Shown here: positions 23,950-36,325 of the stretch, piece after piece
Position numbering within the stretch: position 1 is the first letter of the stretch
How the letters are laid out: each line of letters starts with the position of its first letter
The notes under the pieces: generated by a model
Told to the model about the DNA's origin: nothing
The model's database searches: none
The model's input: only the letters and a program-made list of their open reading frames with translations
Source of the DNA: Canna indica
Lineage: Eukaryota > Streptophyta > Magnoliopsida > Zingiberales > Cannaceae
Direction of reading: 5' to 3'
Length of the DNA stretch: 64,000 nucleotides
Assembly: GCA_034359265.1 (NCBI GenBank)
Contig: CP136891.1
Coordinates: 60,984,001-61,048,000 of the forward strand
Position numbers and translations under genes: made by a program

Positions 23950-26010
23950 AGGGAGAAGAACGAAGAGCTGGTCAGCTTGAGAAACAACGACCAACCATCA
24001 CGGGTATATGAACAATCATTGAAAAGGTGATCATGCGTCTCGTCCTGCGTGTTACAAAGTAAACATGAATGTGTACTTGCATATTACAAGCGATCAGTCT
24101 GTCCTTGGTAAGAAAACGCCGCTTCTCGATGAGCCAAGTGAGAATAGAAATAGCCGGCGGGCAATCCTTCTGCCAAACAAATCTCACCTTGGGGTCCCCA
24201 ACCCCCCTAAAAGCCAGGAGCTTGTACAAGGATTTAGTTGAAAATATAAAATTGGTGTTCCAATGCCAAAGAATTCTATTGTCTCCATAAGAATGTAGGA
24301 ACGGACCAAGGTCCGCGACTAGATTATGTAAAGACTCCTAGGGAACAAGGCGCCTAAAATGAAGATTCCATCCTGCATAGGGTCCTGAGGCCCCATCTTT
24401 GCTTCACAAATCAACACGTCCGGGTTACAAGCATCAAGGAAGACGATCGGATATCTATCCCGCAAGCATTCTCCAAAAAACCACGAATCGTGCCACAAGC
24501 GAAAAGAGGAACCAATACCCACTATGTAAGAAAGCGAAGATCCAAAAATTTCCACTATATTAGTGATACTCTTACAAATGGGAGAGAAACTCTGACGTCC
24601 ACTGATATTGAGATGCAATAGTCGAGGGTAAAGAGAAGTAAGAATGTCGCACCAGGGCATGCCATTTTGCTTCAGGAGCTTCCAAAGCCCCATGCCAAGA
24701 CTTGTCATGTTATGGGAGGATAAATCCAGGATATTGAGCCTACCATCAGCGGTATCACGACTAGGAGCATCCCACTAACTAGCACTTCCCCTAAGAAGGA
24801 AATCCCGACTCCCTGTCCAGAAAAAGGTCCTCCTTCTTTTATCAACCTGTTTGAGGATCCACCGGGGCACTTGGAAGATGGCGAATGGATAAGAAACTTG
24901 ACTCGTGAGGATACTATTAATGAGAGTCAGACGTCCAGCTCTAGAGAGGAAGGAACCCTATTAGGAAGCCAGACGATTATCCAATTTAGCAATGATTTGG
25001 GACCAATATGTCTTGGTGAGCCTTCACGGCCTCAACGACAACCCCAAGTATTTCAAAGGGAAGGAATTAGATGAACAACCGAGGATACTAGCCGCCAGGG
25101 TGGCTTTGGCCGTGTCGCTACCCAAATGAATGACCTTAGTTTTCTGAACGTTCATCCTGAGTTTAGTACAAAGATTAAAACATCTGAGCATAAGATAGAA
25201 ACAAGATATGGAGTTAATACTGTCTTTACTGAATAGAAGGTCGTCCGCAAACATGACATGTGTTACTCCTCCAGCAATGTGACACTCGAGGGCACCCTCA
25301 ACGAGGCCCTGGGTGACCGCCCTATTGATAAAACATGAGAGTGCATCGGTAACCAGATTGAAAAGCATTGGGGAAAGCAGATTACCCTGTCAAAGGCCTG
25401 TTTTGTGTCTGAATGATCTCTCCTCCGAACCATTGATGATGATGGAGGACTCTACCGTCGATAGGAGATTGTAAATCCAAGACTACCAGTTGGGAGGAAA
25501 GCCTCTAGTGTCGAGAAGTTGTAGAATGAAGCTCCAATTAACCGAGTCGAACGTCTTCTCAAAGTCCACCTTATTGAGACATACATCGAGGGTCCAAGTT
25601 CTTGCAGCCCCACACAGTTTCGTAGGCGGTCATGAAGCAATCAAGCGTGATCCGCCCCTAATAAACACCCCCTAGTTGTTGCCCACTATACCAGGGAGGA
25701 ACGACGTCAGCCGATTAGTTAGGAGCTTGGAAAAGATCTTAACAATGTTGTTCTCAAGACTGATGGGTCTGAAGCCTGTCAGTAGATTAGCCCCTGGAAC
25801 TTTGGGAATGAGAACAATACAAGCTTTGTTGATACGAACCATAGCCTCCAGCGAATTCTGAAGCTCGAGAAGTATGTTAAGAACAAATTGCCCAATTTGA
25901 GGCCAAAACTTCAGGTAGAATTCCATCGTAACACCATCAGGGCCCAGAGCCTTAATGGACTTTGCATTCTTCACCACCTCGAACACCTCCTCCAGAGTGA
26001 ACGGATCATC
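23950..26010 (-). pseudogene. LINE reverse transcriptase with zf-RVT domain, broken
   Basis: Order along the minus strand: FTLEEVFEVVKNAKSIKALG then PDGVTMEFYLKFW, PKVPGANLLTGFRPISL (25672-26010); an RT palm segment with VMFADDLLF (25024-25368); a KYLGLSL motif; downstream segments with LGMGLWKLL (24319-24708); and a zf-RVT-like end with VWQKDCPPAISILTW (23972-24229). The FADD catalytic pair is intact, but the reading frame is split by multiple stops and shifts, so no functional product is expected. Confidence 0.85.
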
Positions 26011-26200
26011 CAAGTGATCGTCGATTACAATGGAATCGATCCGCAAATCCCAATCACTCATTTATGACTAGTCCCTAACTAAATTAAATTAAATTAAATT
26101 ATATTCAATCGTTAAATAATTAAAATAACACTTTTAATCATGATGTAACACTATAAAAATATAAGATCCATCTTAAACGTACTGACCTCACCATTGATTC

Positions 26201-26989
26201 CGGAACACAAAAACCTTTGATTTTGCTATTCACCTCAACTTCAACCGGGGTCTCTAAGCCCTCCAAATTATTTATATCATATTATTAATAAAGGAGGATC
26301 AGCTGAACCAAAAATAATAATTTGCTTCTTTTCCTTACCTCTGCAATCATCATGGCATATTCTTTGTTAATCACTACCTCGAGGAGTTGTTGTGTCAGCA
26401 AGAATATGATTTTGGCTTGCCAAATAAATGAAATCTGTGATGAATAAAAATTTAAGAAATTATTTTATTATTTAATATTTTTTTACGAAATTAATGCTAA
26501 TCGAATGTGAAAATTAAAATGTCAAGCATTAATAGGGTAAAAATCGAATGTGAAACACAAAATGTCAAGCATTGAAATGTCTGGCAAATGTGGATGACAT
26601 TATGCTTCATGGACATGGCTGTGATAAGTACCTCTTTTGAAAGGAGATGCCTCCCACTGCACTCCTCCGGTGGTCAATGATTGAAAGCCACCCACCGAGT
26701 GGGAGCTCGATCTCTACTCATAAAGCTCACACTTCAAATCCGTACGTGTCTCCAAATCATTGTGGAGCATGCGCTTCGGCAGAGCAAATGGATCTCCAGT
26801 CCTCTCCCATTTGCCAGACAACAAGGATCTCATCTCAGCCACCACTCATTCCTATTGTTTTAGGCTGTCTGCTGCATGCCTTGTACAAATTCCTAGCTCA
26901 CTTTGTCCAACTCCCAAATAGTCAAATACCGAGCAGTTGATTTGATTGGTTCCGTGCTTAATTGCGGTAAATAATTAAGGTACGATTAA
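26201..26989. other. Spacer, no gene seen
   Basis: It contains a pair of repeated phrases (AATCGAATGTGAAA and AAATGTCAAGCATT, twice each, at 26504-26580). The ORF at 26647-26940 has no recognised domain. Confidence 0.45.
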
Positions 26990-27901
26990 ATGCCTTGTCC
27001 ATTCGATTCAACTCGAATCCAACTGGATCGAATTATTCAAAATCAATTTTTTTTTATTTTTGAAAACTCAACCCGAATCCGAACCAAATTACCCAAAAAG
27101 CAAATAAATTCGAACCAAAATAATTCGGTTCGGTTCAATTTCCTACCCAAAAAAACCGAAATTCTATTTACATGAAGATACCATGTATGCTACAAACCGA
27201 AAATGCATACACATTAAGCTGAAATTTGAAACCATCACAATTTGATAATGTGTATATTTCAAACCTGGCATACTGGGAGTGCCCAATCGGGGAATGGGGA
27301 CTATCGACTAGGAGTGTCGGATTGGCCGATTGGGGATGGAGAGTGCCAGGCGCTTGAGTGGAAGAACGCCAGGCGCCGGAGTGTAGGAAGGTGTCATCGG
27401 AGTGGAGGAGGCGAGTACGCCGAGTAGCCGACAGCCGACGGCCGACGAGGCATGGAGGACAGCGAGTGATCGATTGGAGCCGGAGTGGAAGACTGGATTC
27501 AGGAGCAAGGCGAGTACGCCGGAGTGGAGGACTTGAGGAGGCGAGTACGCCGACGAGTAGGCGACGATCGACTCAACGAGGCGTCGGGCGTGGAGATGCG
27601 GCGACGCGGCGTGGCACTCGGCACTCGGCAGATGCCGTAGGAGTCGAGTGTCGGGAGAGAGTGAGAGACGAGTGAAATGAACCGGGTCCGAGTGAAATGA
27701 CGGGTGTATTAAGTTAAAAATTAAAATATTTATTTTTTTAAAAATTAATTCGGCTTTCAGTTCGGATTGGTTCCCGAATTCCGAGAATCGAATCCGAACC
27801 GAATACCAGTATTCTGGTTCGGTTCGGGTCAAGAACCGAACCCAGCACTGTCGAAATTAAACTGAACCGAATAATTCGATTTGATTTTTCAGTTTGGTTC
27901 G

Positions 27902-27905
<4 letters not shown>
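26990..27905. repeat. CGGTTC-rich repeat element with GC-rich core
   Basis: Both sides (about 27000-27160 and 27740-27905) are rich in AACCGAA and TTCGGTT motifs in inverse arrangement, as in a non-autonomous DNA element. The core (27290-27680) is GC-rich with short tandem phrases. No exact terminal repeat or target duplication was found. Confidence 0.4.

Positions 27906-27959
<54 letters not shown>
27903..27959. repeat. (ATT)n microsatellite
   Basis: About 19 uninterrupted TTA/ATT units. Confidence 0.95.
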
Positions 27960-27961
<2 letters not shown>

Positions 27962-28936
27962 AAAAACGCATAAGTAAAGCATTCTGGTTTTATTGTTTGC
28001 TTTTAGTAAGAGAACCAATAAATGGAAATAAATTAAGAAAAACAATTTATATTTATATAAGAAAATAATTTATATTTATAAATTATTTTAATATTCAATA
28101 TAATTTTTTCATATATATTTTACAATATATGATAATTTAATTTTATATTTTAGAAATCGAATGAGACAGGTGATTGTGAAATGCATTGCGAGAGAGAATT
28201 GAAGTGAAAAAATGATATAAAAAAATATTTTTCTCTCAGATATCCTGTAAAAAATATTAGAATGGTCTACTCTCCCTAAAATCATGCTTCCCTTAAATGA
28301 AGCTTAAATTCATTTTTTTTAATAGTATAATCATTTCATATGTCATTGATTAATAATTTTACAATACTTCAGTTTTTAATAGTCCGGAACTTTTGTTACC
28401 ATTTATGACACTAAAGATTAGTTTGATTTGTTGGCAAGTAATGAAATAATATTTATTTTCTTTTAAAAAATCACTCAAATATTATGGAAGTTCTAAAAAT
28501 ATATTTAATTTTGAGAATATATACAAATTTTATAGGGTTGATAAGGTGTAACATTATTGTCTTCTTTACTATGCTAGAATTTTACATTACTCTTGCACTT
28601 CCAAGATGGGCTAGATAAATGACCAAATTGAATTATTCAAATTGCTTTTATAGACGATATCTAACTTCTAGATAAGTAATAACAGCTATCATGCATGTTG
28701 TATTCGGACTTTTGAGAATGCAAACAGATAAACAATTTCAACTTAGGAGAACTTAGTGCATGTGAGGATTGATTCGATTCAAATCCGAATACATTATTAA
28801 AATGGATTAAAAAAAAACATATTTTGGGCTCAGCCTAGTTGGGCCAAGCACATCTATTTGCACCGATGGTCTTGTCGCTGTCTCAAATTGTTCACTCAAT
28901 TCGAGACAGCACCATTACATGCCTCAATTGCTCGTG
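27960..28936. other. AT-rich spacer with one strong hairpin
   Basis: No gene. A 14-bp stem with one mismatch (28877-28890 with 28897-28910) around a 6-base loop lies just before the copia LTR. Confidence 0.5.
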
Positions 28937-30572
28937 TTGCTATAATGATATATTTTATATAGATTGACCGATCAAAGGAATTAAAGTTGCACGCACCCAT
29001 TCAATTCTTCGATGCCTCCAATTACATGTTCAAATAAAGAATTGAAGCTTTCCATTAAGAAGCCTTCCGCCGCACCAATTTTCTCGATCAAGCATCACAC
29101 AGCAATCGTGTGATTAAATCAAACGGAGCAGCAAAATATTTGTTGAATTATTCTCGCATGCATATGTCGGCTCATCCTATTATAAAAGGAGGTTCATTCT
29201 TAAGTTCTAGATCTTCCTGGATCATTCCATCTACAAGCAAGATTTTTTTTCGGCGGTTCTCTTTCCCTTCACATCGTCTCAAGCAGAAACAAAAAGATCA
29301 AGGACGCCGCATCCATAGTTTTCACGTAGAAGCAGGAATCCAGATTCCGGGGTGCAGAGAAATATTCGAGTACAAGCAATATTTTTCTTTTACAGTTTAG
29401 TTATCAGTTGTATTCAGATTCTCTTGTATTAACCATGTTTTTTCCTCTCTCTAATAAAATCAAGTGTCTTCTTCTCCCCGTTGAGTAGGCCTGGTACCCC
29501 GCCGAGCCGAACCACGTAATTTTTGGTGTTCTTTGTGTTTTCTGAATTTATTCGTTTTGTTTTTTTTTCTTTTGACGTTTGAATTTTTGAATCCTTGCAT
29601 GAAGACCTGATTTTCTTCCTAACAGTTGTGGTATCAGAGCCAACAATCCACAATATCAAGGGCAAAATACGAAATTCAAAAATTGGACCATAATGCCAAC
29701 TACTCATTATGGGCTTTGAAGATGAAAGCAATATTAGTTAAGGAGAACCTACAGGACACTATTCGTGAACGAGATGAGATGAAAGGTACTAAAAGTGAAA
29801 AGGACCGGACCGATAAAAGTGTTAAAGTCACCTTGTACATGAGCGTCTACGATGAGACACTAAGAGAAGTTGCATCAGAAAAGATCAATGCAGATGTACT
29901 GTATGGAAAAAAATTTGCTACAATCTACCAGGATAAAACTCTTACAAGTAAGATGACACTTAGATAAAAATTATATTTTTTACGCATGACTGATGGCACT
30001 TCTGTTAAAAATTATATTAGCACTTTCCATTCTATTCTTGCTAATCTTGAGGATATGAGAGTTACATTTGAGGAAGAAAATAAGGCTTTTATGCTTCTAA
30101 TTACTCTCCATGCTTCTTTTAAAAATTTTCGTGAAAGTTTATTGTAAGACAAATAATACTATTACTCTGGATTAGGTGACAACAATGCTAGTGTCCAAGG
30201 AGGTTGTCGACTCTCAACTTACCACGGGATCCTCTAGAAGCCGTGGAGAAGCCCTGAACTCTAAAAGACAAAATAGGTCACGAGACAAAAGCCGGGGTAA
30301 GTTCATATCTAAATCCAGGTCCAAAAACGTACAATGTTATTATTGCAAAAAGATGGGACACATCAAATCAAAATGTCATAAGCTGAAACGAAGACATGAG
30401 GAATAAAATCAGAACATGGAAGCATCTTATGCTGATGAGGATGAAAAAGTAGAGGTACTTATTATTTTTGTTTGTTATGCTAGATCTCAAGATGAATGGA
30501 TTTTATATTTAGGTTGCTCTTTTCATATGACACTGCACCAAGATTGGTTTACCACATATAAACATGCTAATG
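28937..30572 (+). mobile_element. Ty1/copia element, 5' part only
   Basis: A putative 5' LTR ends at 29624 (...TTCCTAACA) and TGGTATCAGAGC follows at 29629-29640, the tRNA-Met primer site. gag, a CCHC knuckle and a protease start follow. The element is cut off at 30573 by the inverted repeat, and no integrase, RT or 3' LTR is present. The LTR start is a guess (TGTTGCTATAATG). TATAAAAGG at 29181 is a likely LTR promoter. Confidence 0.65.
29626..30572 (+). pseudogene. copia gag, zinc knuckle and protease start, broken
   Basis: gag begins at about 29665 with YEIQKLDHNANYSLWALKMK. A stop follows at 29965. The same frame continues (FLRMTDGTSVKNYISTFHSI) and breaks again near 30145. The knuckle CYYCKKMGHIKSKC is intact at about 30333-30374. 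The protease site reads WILYLGCSFHM, where the D-S-G of the family has become L-G, so it could not be active. The frame runs into the inverted repeat at 30573. Confidence 0.75.
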
Positions 30573-30912
30573 AAGAGCTGCATGATATCAGCGCCATGAG
30601 AAATGCCAAGTTGCATAGGATGCTTGTTTCTAGACACCATGAAGAAGACATCCGTTATAGAGAAAGGGATGAAGTATGGCGAAGAATGAGCTTGCAATCC
30701 TGACGCGTATACAATCTGAAAAGCTTAATGCTAAAGTGTTTTCAATACAAGAGTATCAAGCTTTCTATGCTTTTTGTGCATTAAGTAACTAAGAGTTATT
30801 GTTGACTAATTAGCTGATTTTCTGAATATGATTTGTTTTGTTGTCCTTCACTGTGACAATTAGTAAAGCATGTATTTGGTGTTTTTGCGGTATATGATTG
30901 TGCTCGTCATAT
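30573..30912. repeat. Inverted repeat, left arm (340 bp)
   Basis: Matches the reverse complement of 30963-31302 along its whole length, with only about five mismatches noted and no length difference. It is an inverted copy of the 3' end of the neighbouring DUF2431 pseudogene, fused to the truncated copia element. Confidence 0.93.
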
Positions 30913-30962
30913 GAAGGACAACAATCATATGACGGACAACATGTATTTGGTGTTTTTGCGGT

Positions 30963-31302
30963 ATATGACGAGCACAATCATATACTGCAAAAACACCAAA
31001 TACATGCTTTACTAATCGTCACAGTGAAGGACAACAAAACAAATCATATTCAGAAAATCAACTAATTAGTCAACAATAACTCTTAGTTACTTAATGCACA
31101 AAAAGCACAGAAAGCTTGATACTCTTGTATTGAAAACACTTTAGCATTAAGCTTTTCAGATTGTATACGCGTCAGGATTGCAAGCTCATTCTTCGCCATA
31201 CTTCATCCCTTTCTCTATAACGGATGTCTTCTTCATGGTGTCTAGAAACAAGCATCCTATGCAACTTGGCATTTCTCATGACGCTGATATCATGCAGCTC
31301 TT
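30963..31302. repeat. Inverted repeat, right arm (340 bp)
   Basis: The original arm, lying in natural context as the last coding part and 3' end of the minus-strand DUF2431 pseudogene. The 50-bp spacer between the arms (30913-30962) contains a further copy of an ATGTATTTGGTGTTTTTGCG segment that is also inside the arms. Confidence 0.93.
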
Positions 31303-33239
31303 TTTTAGATGCCTCAAGTAACCAGCTGCAGTCCAGACCATTTGTGGTGATTCATTGATGCGCAATCCTTGACGACGAGAAGAAACCATTTGGAAAACCC
31401 TTGCTTCATCATAACTTGGATGTTCTTGACGTGGTGGTGCTAGAACACAAGTAGTTTGTGGATTAGCTTGGACATTGATAATGAAATTCTGTCCTGACCT
31501 CCTCGCCAAATTTGGTGTCGGGGCAGCAGGTGCATGCACAATAGATGAACAAACAATTATTCTAAAATTGTCTAAGTAGTCTGAAGTGCGGGCACACCAA
31601 CTTGAAGTGGAGGTGCTGAAACAGGGACCCCATGCACAAAATCAAGATTTTGCTTGAAAGATTCCATCTCTTTGCTAGATTTTTTCCTTTTCTTGATCTC
31701 CCCAAGCCCAAACTTGTATGTGAAGCACTCACCAAGAGGAAAAGGCAGGTCACATCTTGTGCCTTCGCCTCTTTTATTTCAATAGCCTGGGTAGTCTTCT
31801 TTCCTGAAATCAACACACTCAACCAGCACAAGAGAACACTTGAACGCAAGTTCTTCGAGGTTCCATTTGCGAAACGGGCACCTGTCTTGTGGCTAACATG
31901 AACTTCTCCATAAGGTCGGAGCATGTGGCATGCATTTTTAAAGAAATCCATCGCCGGACTCTGGTGCAAACTAAATCATAAAGAAAAGGAAGATACAATA
32001 TAATGAGTGAAGAAAGAAACATATGCATATAAATGCAAATTATACAGCTTTTGCTGAAGTGAACAAAAATGAAATCAGAACTTGCAACCTTTTGAATAAC
32101 ATTTAGCATAAAGATATTGATGTCCAAATGATTTTTTATACTTCCCTTTGTTCCTTTTCTTCTTCATAAAATCGAACTAGTTGGTTGGACTATTTATTTT
32201 TCATGTCTTGACTTTCTTGTTTAGTTTAGTAAATAGTAAGCCATTCACTGATATAGAAGCAAACAATAACCTAAAATCTAATTATAGCACATACTTTATA
32301 ACATGCATGTGGGCTTCCTTTCCTCTAAATCCTGCATGCGAAAAGTTAAAAATTATTATCTTCAAATCAGTATGGAGCTTCAATGTTTTTGCATTGGCTC
32401 CATGCAACGTTGTTGCCCCCAATTTTGAAAGGCTTTCTAAGTTCAGTCTAGCTTTGTGATACTTTTGCAGGAGAGCATCTAGCCTCAAAAACAGAGTACA
32501 AAAGGTGAAAACAAGAAACACGCTTGATATTTTGATATCACTATACAAACGAAAAAGAAAAGAAAATGTTCCAATTTCTTTGAAGTTTCTTGAACACACA
32601 AGGTGCAGTGGATTCTCAAGACTGGCTTTTAAGAAACAAGAATCACTTAATTGAAAAAGAAAACATATTTCTCTCATAGATAAGCAAAATCATCAAACAT
32701 AGAAAAGAATATTAACTTAAAATAAAGAAGAAACAAGTAAAAAAGCCTAAAGGAAACTTTGAGCTATGATGGCGGTCATGTTCATTTTCAGATAATGAAA
32801 TGTTGACAACAAGCGGCTCGTCCAACATAAGGCTTTGAAGGCATGTAAATTTTGTCAGATGAAGGTGTATCGGCAAAAAAGAAGAGATTAACCGAAACAT
32901 CAGCCGCAAGAACTCATCTTTTCAATAAACAATGCGCTTTCTAACAATCTCAGACAAAAAGAAAACAAGATCGAGCAAATACACGCGCGGAACAAAAGCA
33001 AAAAAGTAAAGCCATAAGAGATGAGGAGACCATAAGAGTCGAGGGAAGTAGCATCGATGTTGGAGGCGGACCCAAAGGCATTGGCGAGGGCGAGCGAGAA
33101 CGAGAAGTCCCCTTCTCCTACCAGCAGTGTCTGGCGCAACAACGAGTAGTGGCTCAACCATTTCACCCCTACGACCTCGCGCGTCGTCCTCCTCACCAAT
33201 ATCAGGGATTCCTACCATGCTTGCTCCTGGCTTTTCCAT
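31167..33239 (-). pseudogene. DUF2431 / BMT5-like rRNA methyltransferase pseudogene
   Basis: On the minus strand: VKWLSHYSLLRQT then LLVGEGDFSFSLALANAFG and ATSLDS (33010-33200); KYHKARLNLESLSKLGATTL and FNFSHAGFRGKEAHMH (32290-32470); PAMDFFKNACHMLRPYGEVH then VSHKTG (31870-31965); then KWNLEELAF and RCDLPFPLGECFTY. The VGEGDFSFS loop and FNFPHAG-like motif define the Rossmann-fold DUF2431 family (yeast Bmt5 methylates 25S rRNA uridine). Breaks: no in-frame ATG for the VGEGDF frame, a frameshift after KTGARF, a TGA after EDYPGY (about 31790), a stop near 31580, and a frameshift in an A-run beside 31303. The C-terminal part (EDIRYRERDEVWRRMSLQS) ends at 31167 inside the inverted repeat. Confidence 0.8.
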
Positions 33240-35270
33240 CCCTCCCTGCTATTCTCTCGCTTGGATGACGGTGTTTGTGAAAGTGTGAGAGAGAGAATGC
33301 AATGTCGTCCATGTTCCCTTTTTAACCCTAAAAATTTGTATCGATTAAGGAATTTTAATTTTACAATAATAATTAAACAAGTAATTTCTTTTTAATAATC
33401 TATTTTTATTTGCCTTTTTAATTGAGATGGCAACTTTAGCTACATTTGGAAAGATATTTATCATCTTTAATATTTCCTAATTTATTTCCATTTATTGGTT
33501 CTCTTATTAAAAGCAAACAAAAGAAATGCTTTTGATCCATCCTAAAACTTATTGTAGTGCTTCTGTGCGTTATTTTCCACGGCTCTTGTAATATTTTCTA
33601 ATATATTATTACATTTATGCTTTGTAATTAATGTGATAAAGATTTTTACCAAACGTGGAATACAAAAATAAAAAATTAACTGAGACAAATTGAAATAAGA
33701 AACTAATTGAAATGAGAACGATTGAAATAGAATAATAATTTTAAATAAACGATTATTTATATGGAAAATCGGGAAAAAAATGACAAATTAATTTTAATCT
33801 ACTATTTTTTAATTTTATTTCAATTTAGTCCTTTTGATCTTGATATTTAGAATTCTATTATTTATCAATTACATTTAAAAGACTTATTAGCTAGGTGCGA
33901 AAATAAATGGATGTTTATCTTTTTAAAATATTATTAGTCAAATCGATTTATTTTATTTGTTTTTGTGGGTTAGATTTCTTACATTTATCTTCAGTTAATG
34001 TTTGTGAAAAAAAAAAAAATCTTCCATTCATATATCCAAATAATAATTATTTTGTTCTAACCAAGAAATGACAAAATTTTAAGTTTTGGAAACACAATGA
34101 TCAAACTAAAGCAAAATTGAAAATTAGTTAATAAGAATTAAATAATAAAATTATTTGCATAAGAATAATAAAATAGTTGTCATAAATATTTTTGTTAATT
34201 AATAACAATTAAAAATAATTTAATAATGTTCATAAATATTTTTATTAACTAATTAACTTTATTCAAATATTTTAAAAAAAAATTTATGAGTTATTTTCAT
34301 ATTAAAAAACTATAATAAAATATAATAAATAAAATAATATAAAATCATAAATTAAAACAAAGACAGTTTTGATCTTCGTCCTAAAAAGTGTGATCGAAAC
34401 CAACACAAAATAAATAATTTTCGCTAGTTTCGTCTCGCGAAACATAAAAATTGATCATACCAAACAAATACATTTTCGTCAAACAAAAAAAAATTGAACC
34501 TGAAACTCCGAAACTCAAAATTCGATCGCTTTTTGCGAAACAAACATCGAAAAAAATTTCACAAACAAACACGCCCTAATAATCTAAAATTCTTATAAAT
34601 CATGAGTAATGTTAGCAACATGCGATAAACTTCTATTTATGTTTGTTACGTGATAAAATTCTTCCATCAATTAATGTCTCGATCAAATTAGGGACGTACA
34701 CACTACATATCCTATTCATAAATTCATGGCTTTATGGTACAGTCGAGAAAATCCTTTTGTCTCAATCATTATCTTTTTTTTTACTTTGTGAGAAGAAGTA
34801 GCGAGAGTAGCTCTCATACGCGTATAACAGAGACCGAAGTGGAAAAAGCTGAGGTAACATAGCTTCATGTATAGTACTTGTAAGCTCAATTAATATATCT
34901 TATCAAATCGGATTAAGTAAAATATATAACGAAGTAGTCTATCAACCTTACCATAAATTAAAGTTATGCCAATCAAAATTAATTCAATTATTTTGGTTAA
35001 ATATTTGATATTTATTTGAATTAACAATTAACTAAAAAAGATATGACATTATTTTTGAAATTTTAAGTTTTTTATTTTCAGCCCAAAAAACTCATTTAGA
35101 TATTTGATTATTATATATAACTAAATTCAAATAACCAAAAAAATAAAGGATACTGAATTAATCAAAATTATCATGGTAGGATTGAAATACTGAATTAATT
35201 TACCAATTTAATCAAATTTACTTAGTTAAATCTGATTAATTCAATATAATATTGATTTTTATATATACCC
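33240..35270. other. Very AT-rich spacer, probable decayed element
   Basis: No gene. The right part (34370-34577) ends in TTTGTTTGTGA-type sequence next to GCCCTAA on the complementary side, similar in style to the AT-rich insertion at 22976-23848. No matching left end was found. Confidence 0.45.
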
Positions 35271-36325
35271 CAGAAGTTATGCATGGAATGTGGGGCTAAG
35301 GGTGAATGGAAATTGCGAGAAGCAAGGATATAATGGATAAAAAGGAGAAGTTGGTCGAAGTAGCATATAAGAGTGCAATGGAGGTGCATGGTGTGGATGA
35401 AGAAGACATGGAGCTCTTTAATTTATAGCCCTAAGAGAGAGGATACCCTACCCCCTCCACTATAGTTTACTTGGGGCCATATACAAGCTTTGCCTCCATG
35501 CCCAATATCAGTAGCACAAGGTCTCTGACCTCATATATAGTATTCCTTCGGGCCATGCAAGTTTTGCCTCAAAGCGCAGTATCTCTGCTAATGTAGCTTG
35601 GTTAGATCTTTCAGCAATTGATTGTTAAAGGAAGGGAACAAAGGTGTAAGATGAGGTGTTTACCTTTTCTTTTGGAATCTTTGTATCTGGCTTATCCAAT
35701 TTAATAGCCTTTACGTAGGTGTAGCACTCGCTATCGTCTCCGATTATCAAAATCTGCAGACACCCTTTTCATCCAGGAGGTGATACCGCCAATTTAATAG
35801 CCTTTTATGTTTTACCATTTTTTCCTCTTTTTTCTCTCTTACTCATCCTTGTGTCTTTACCTCCGCTTCTCAAAATCACATCGCATCACTGACCTTTGTT
35901 CTTGTAAAATTGGTATAATTTAACCACACTTTATGCTTTCATTTGAGAACACCATAAGTACTAATTTGATCAGAAATAACAGAATATCAAGCAATCCAAA
36001 ATCATATTACACACTACCAGTTCCAACTCACATTGTTCTATGATGCATAGAGCAAGATGAGACTTGAACTATATTTACAAGACAGCAGCTATCAGGCAAC
36101 AATCACTCTGGATGTTGTATGACTTGCACAGATCACAAGATGTCCGACTTACATGAATACTTGTGGCGCATTCATTACATAATGACGGTGAACGGTATAG
36201 AGCAACAAGAAGTTCCCCTCAGCTTACAATCACAAAATGTCCATTGTTGATGACTCTCGCTTGCCAGATTACAAATATCCAACTTGCATGATATTAAACA
36301 ACAAATGGCAACAAGAAGTTACCCC
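35271..36325. other. Region 3' of the KNL1-like gene
   Basis: No coding motif was recognised. The part from about 36000 to 36325 probably holds the 3' UTR of the minus-strand gene that ends at 36326. Confidence 0.45.

Larger units (their letters stand above)
22757..26010 (-). mobile_element. L1-type LINE, 5'-truncated, inserted in repeat copy A
   Basis: The poly(A) tail appears as a T-run at 22757-22764 on the plus strand, which sets the 3' end. The 5' end is near 26010, inside the RT domain, so it is a typical truncated insertion. It carries RT and zf-RVT remnants and is itself interrupted by an AT-rich insertion at 22976-23848. Confidence 0.75.
22230..26200. repeat. Dispersed repeat copy A, split by a LINE
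   Basis: The left part (about 22230-22756) and right part (about 26011-26200) together match the uninterrupted copy B at 40256-40800. Shared segments include AATAACATGTG...CAACATGCCAACAATATCT and the TTTT(A/G)TCATTTTA stretch running into ACAATGGAAT. The join in copy B shows where the LINE went in. The nature of the parent element is not known. Confidence 0.6.

Noticed and set aside
26647..26940. 97-aa ORF
   Set aside because: Cysteine and histidine spacing fits no finger I know; probably chance.
27857..28045. Asparagine-run ORF
   Set aside because: Produced by the ATT microsatellite.
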